Both the position numbers and the translations under genes were made by a program. This document shows, piece by piece, positions 6,099 through 8,279 of a DNA stretch of 8,279 nucleotides. The stretch is taken from assembly GCA_015231995.1 (NCBI GenBank), contig JADGAO010000152.1, forward strand, positions 1 through 8,279, read 5' to 3'. Under the pieces are notes generated by a model, which was not told where the DNA came from, did no database searches, and saw only the letters and a program-made list of their open reading frames with translations. This stretch comes from Nitrospinota bacterium. Its GTDB lineage: Bacteria > Nitrospinota_A > UBA7883 > JACRLM01. Position 1 is the stretch's first letter. The number at the start of each line of letters is the position of its first letter.

Positions 6099-8021
6099 AT
6101 GGTCAGGCCGATAGACAATTATCACGCTGATTTCGCGTCGAATCCCGTAATCGAGGAGGTTCAGACGGACATTCTCATCATCGGCGGCGGGATGGCCGCA
6201 TGTGGCGCGGCATACGAAACTGTGCGATGGGCGCAGGGCAAATACAAAATCACTCTCGTGGACAAGGCGGCGATGGACCGCTCCGGCGCGGTTGCGCAGG
6301 GCCTTTCGGCCATCAACACATACCTCGGCGAAAACTCGCCGGAGGACTATGTGAAGATGGTCGCAAACGACCTGATGGGCATCACCCGCGACGACCTTGT
6401 GTTCGACGTGGGCAGGCATGTGGACGAGACGGTTCAGAGCTTCGAGGAATGGGGACTGCCGGTCTGGAAAGCCCCCGGCGACGAAGGCAAATCACTGCGC
6501 GACGGCGGCAAACCCGTCCGTTCCGGCAAGTGGCAGATAATGATCAACGGCGAGTCGTACAAAGTCATCGTCGCCGAAGCGGCCAAGAAGGCGCTTGGGA
6601 TGGAGAACATCATCGAACGCTGTTTCGTGGTCAAACTGCTTCTCGACGATAAAGACGAAAACAGGATCGCGGGCGCGGTCGGTTTCTCCGTGCGAGAGAA
6701 CAAGATTTACATCTTCCGCGCCAACACCGTGTTGATCGCCGCTGGCGGCGCGGTGAACATCTTCCGCCCCCGCTCCACTGGCGAGGGTATGGGCCGGGCA
6801 TGGTACCCGGTGTGGAACGCGGGGTCCACCTACGCGATGGCCGCGCAAGTCGGCGCGGAGATGACGACGATGGAAAACCGTTTCGTCCCCGCCAGGTTCA
6901 AGGACGGCTACGGCCCGGTGGGCGCGTGGTTCCTGCTGTTTAAGTCCAAGGCGATAAACGGCCTTGGCGAAGACTATTCGGTGAAAAACGCTGAGATGTT
7001 CAAAGAGTACCCACCATATGGTTTGGCGCATGTGCCGTCAACATGCCTTCGCAACCACCTTATGCTTAAGGAAATGAAAGAAGGCCGTGGCCCCATATAT
7101 ATGGACACGCCGACGGGTATGGCCGCACTCGCCAAAAACATGGACGCCAAACAGTTCAAGCATCTGGTGGCGGAGGCGTGGGAAGACTTCCTGGACATGT
7201 GTATCGGCCAGGCCAACCTTTGGGCGGGCATGAACATACGGCCGGAAGAGACGAAATCCGAGCTTATGCCGACGGAGCCGTATCTGCTAGGCTCCCACGC
7301 GGGCGCGTGCGGAATATGGGTCTCCGGCCCGGAAGACATGGCCCCTGCGGAATGGCAATGGGGTTATAACCGCATGACCACCGTCAAAGGCCTCTTCACG
7401 GCGGGCGACGGAGTGGGCGCGTCGGGCCACAAGTTCTCGTCCGGCTCGTTCACGGAAGGGCGCATCGCGGGCAAATCCATGATCCGCTTCGCGCGCGACA
7501 ACAAGGATTTCAAGCCGACGCTCGCCGCCTCCAAGGAACAATTGGCGGCGGAGATATACAAACCGTTCCAGAACTATCTCGACCATAAGGATTACACGAC
7601 CGATCCGACGGTCAACCCGAACATCATCCGCCCCCGGATGGTGATGTTCCGGCTCAACAAGATGATGGACGAGTATGTGGCTGGCACATCCACCTATTAC
7701 ACCACGTCGGAAAAGCTGATGGACGTGGCCCTGCTTCTTCTTGGCATGTTGAAGGAAGACGCAGAGAAAATGGCCGCCAAAGACCTGCACGAGCTGTTGA
7801 GGGCCTGGGAGAACTATCACCGCATCTGGACTGCGGAGATGCACCTGCGCCACATCTACTTCCGCAAAGAGACGCGGTATCCGGGCTTCTATTACCGGTC
7901 GGACTACCCCAAACTCGACGAGCAGGAGTGGAAATGTTTCGTCAACTCCCGGTTCGACCCGAAGACGAAGGAGTGGACGTTGAAAAAAGTGCCGCATATG
8001 GATTTGGTGCCGAAGGGGTGA
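6099..8021 (+). CDS. aprA: Adenylylsulfate (APS) reductase alpha subunit, FAD catalytic protein
   Basis: AprA catalyses the reversible two-electron interconversion of APS with sulfite plus AMP, the step after or before ATP sulfurylase in dissimilatory sulfur metabolism. The product is 640 aa, about normal for the family. The N-terminal FAD-binding motif is DILIIGGGMAACGAA (residues 24-38). NRFVPARFKDGYGPVGAWF (260-278) carries the substrate-site Arg, and LLGSHAGACGIWVSGP (396-411) carries the active-site His (H400). A late FAD-binding segment GLFTAGDGVGASG (431-443) follows, and then a helical C-terminal domain. Asn73 in AINTYLG matches the flavin-contacting Asn. A GAGGGGAG Shine-Dalgarno precedes the ATG. 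No inactivating change is visible. Direction of the reaction (sulfate reduction or sulfur oxidation) cannot be fixed without neighbours such as qmoABC or aprM, which do not appear in the following 258 bases. Confidence 0.97.
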   Translation: MVRPIDNYHADFASNPVIEEVQTDILIIGGGMAACGAAYETVRWAQGKYKITLVDKAAMDRSGAVAQGLSAINTYLGENSPEDYVKMVANDLMGITRDDLVFDVGRHVDETVQSFEEWGLPVWKAPGDEGKSLRDGGKPVRSGKWQIMINGESYKVIVAEAAKKALGMENIIERCFVVKLLLDDKDENRIAGAVGFSVRENKIYIFRANTVLIAAGGAVNIFRPRSTGEGMGRAWYPVWNAGSTYAMAAQVGAEMTTMENRFVPARFKDGYGPVGAWFLLFKSKAINGLGEDYSVKNAEMFKEYPPYGLAHVPSTCLRNHLMLKEMKEGRGPIYMDTPTGMAALAKNMDAKQFKHLVAEAWEDFLDMCIGQANLWAGMNIRPEETKSELMPTEPYLLGSHAGACGIWVSGPEDMAPAEWQWGYNRMTTVKGLFTAGDGVGASGHKFSSGSFTEGRIAGKSMIRFARDNKDFKPTLAASKEQLAAEIYKPFQNYLDHKDYTTDPTVNPNIIRPRMVMFRLNKMMDEYVAGTSTYYTTSEKLMDVALLLLGMLKEDAEKMAAKDLHELLRAWENYHRIWTAEMHLRHIYFRKETRYPGFYYRSDYPKLDEQEWKCFVNSRFDPKTKEWTLKKVPHMDLVPKG

Positions 8022-8064
8022 TGCTTTGTTCAGGCTGTTGACGTGATGATTTGGGATGGGAGGT

Positions 8065-8225
8065 AGCTGATAGCCGATTTACCCCTCCTTAGCAAGGAGG
8101 GGTCGCTATCGGCGGAAGCTGATAGCGGGGGAGGTTTAATTCGAAACGTTCCGCATGAATTAACGGACTGTTTTAGTTAAACCCCCTCGGCTCCTTCGGA
8201 GCCACTCCCCGCAGGTTCGGGGGAG
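8065..8225. repeat. Composite hairpin cluster downstream of aprA (REP/BIME-like or miniature repeat)
   Basis: Several nested inverted repeats are packed together. ACCCCTCCTT-agc-AAGGAGGGGT (8081-8103) is a perfect 10-bp hairpin flanked by GATAGC (8069-8074) and GCTATC (8105-8110). AGCTGATAGC occurs twice directly (8065-8074 and 8117-8126). GGCTCC-ttc-GGAGCC (8189-8203) is a second perfect hairpin, followed by CCCCG-caggtt-CGGGG (8207-8222). GGGGGAGGTTTAA (8127-8139) is nearly the reverse complement of TTAAACCCCCTC (8177-8188), so the two halves face each other around an AT-rich centre with TTAATTC/GAATTAA (8136-8142, 8157-8163). No T-run follows the first hairpin, so a simple intrinsic terminator is not shown. 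The layout suggests a dispersed extragenic repeat. Confidence 0.65.
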
Positions 8226-8279
8226 AAATGCTATGATCGGGCATATCATTAAAATTGGTTGTATGCGGCCATAATGGAC
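8226..8279. other. Right-edge intergenic sequence with no recognisable gene
   Basis: The last 54 bases show no start codon with a ribosome-binding site, no RNA-gene signature and no clear inverted repeat. Any downstream gene lies beyond the window. Confidence 0.5.

Noticed and set aside
8081..8103. Strong hairpin after aprA as a rho-independent terminator
   Set aside because: The stem is followed by CGCTATCGG rather than a T-run, and it is embedded in a larger repeat. Termination is possible but not shown.
1..8279. CRISPR array, tRNA, rRNA or phage genes
   Set aside because: No regularly spaced direct repeats, tRNA cloverleaf, rRNA sequence or phage-type proteins were seen on either strand.

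Overview
The window carries two unrelated gene blocks from what looks like a Gram-negative bacterium with dissimilatory sulfur metabolism. The evidence is a complete aprBA pair (APS reductase), a periplasmic-adaptor (HlyD/MFP) exporter operon, and moderately GC-rich genes with good Shine-Dalgarno sites. I cannot tell from this window whether the host is a sulfate reducer or a sulfur oxidiser. The genes that would help decide (sat, qmoABC, aprM, dsr) are not inside it. The exact phylum is also left open.

Region 1 (1-3682, all minus strand) is a tightly packed operon read from right to left. It holds a TetR-family regulator, a membrane fusion protein, an FtsX/MacB-type permease and an ABC ATPase that runs off the left edge. 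The first two junctions are 4-base ATGA overlaps and the third has a 1-base gap. Gene order and the separate permease and ATPase resemble DevBCA-type (MacAB-like) tripartite exporters. Upstream, also on the minus strand, is a small four-helix membrane protein of unknown function (3733-4158). Near-identical palindromes (TRGTAA-N4-TTACTA) lie just upstream of both the TetR gene and the small membrane-protein gene. They suggest that one TetR repressor controls both units.

Region 2 (4159-4509) has no convincing gene. Its right-hand part has two perfect 10-bp-stem hairpins whose loops (TTCTT and AAGAA) are complementary, as expected for two inverted copies of one small repeat family.

Region 3 (4510-8021) is a CysL/CbbR-like LysR regulator on the minus strand, divergent from aprB and aprA on the plus strand. 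The roughly 216-base region between them contains a long inverted repeat that is a candidate LysR operator, plus a GC-rich stem in the apr leader. AprB keeps all eight cluster cysteines and the electron-transfer Trp. AprA keeps the FAD site and the substrate-site Arg and His. Downstream of aprA (8022-8279) there is no gene start I can support. Instead there is a dense cluster of GC-rich hairpins arranged as two inverted modules, like a REP/BIME-type or miniature repeat element.
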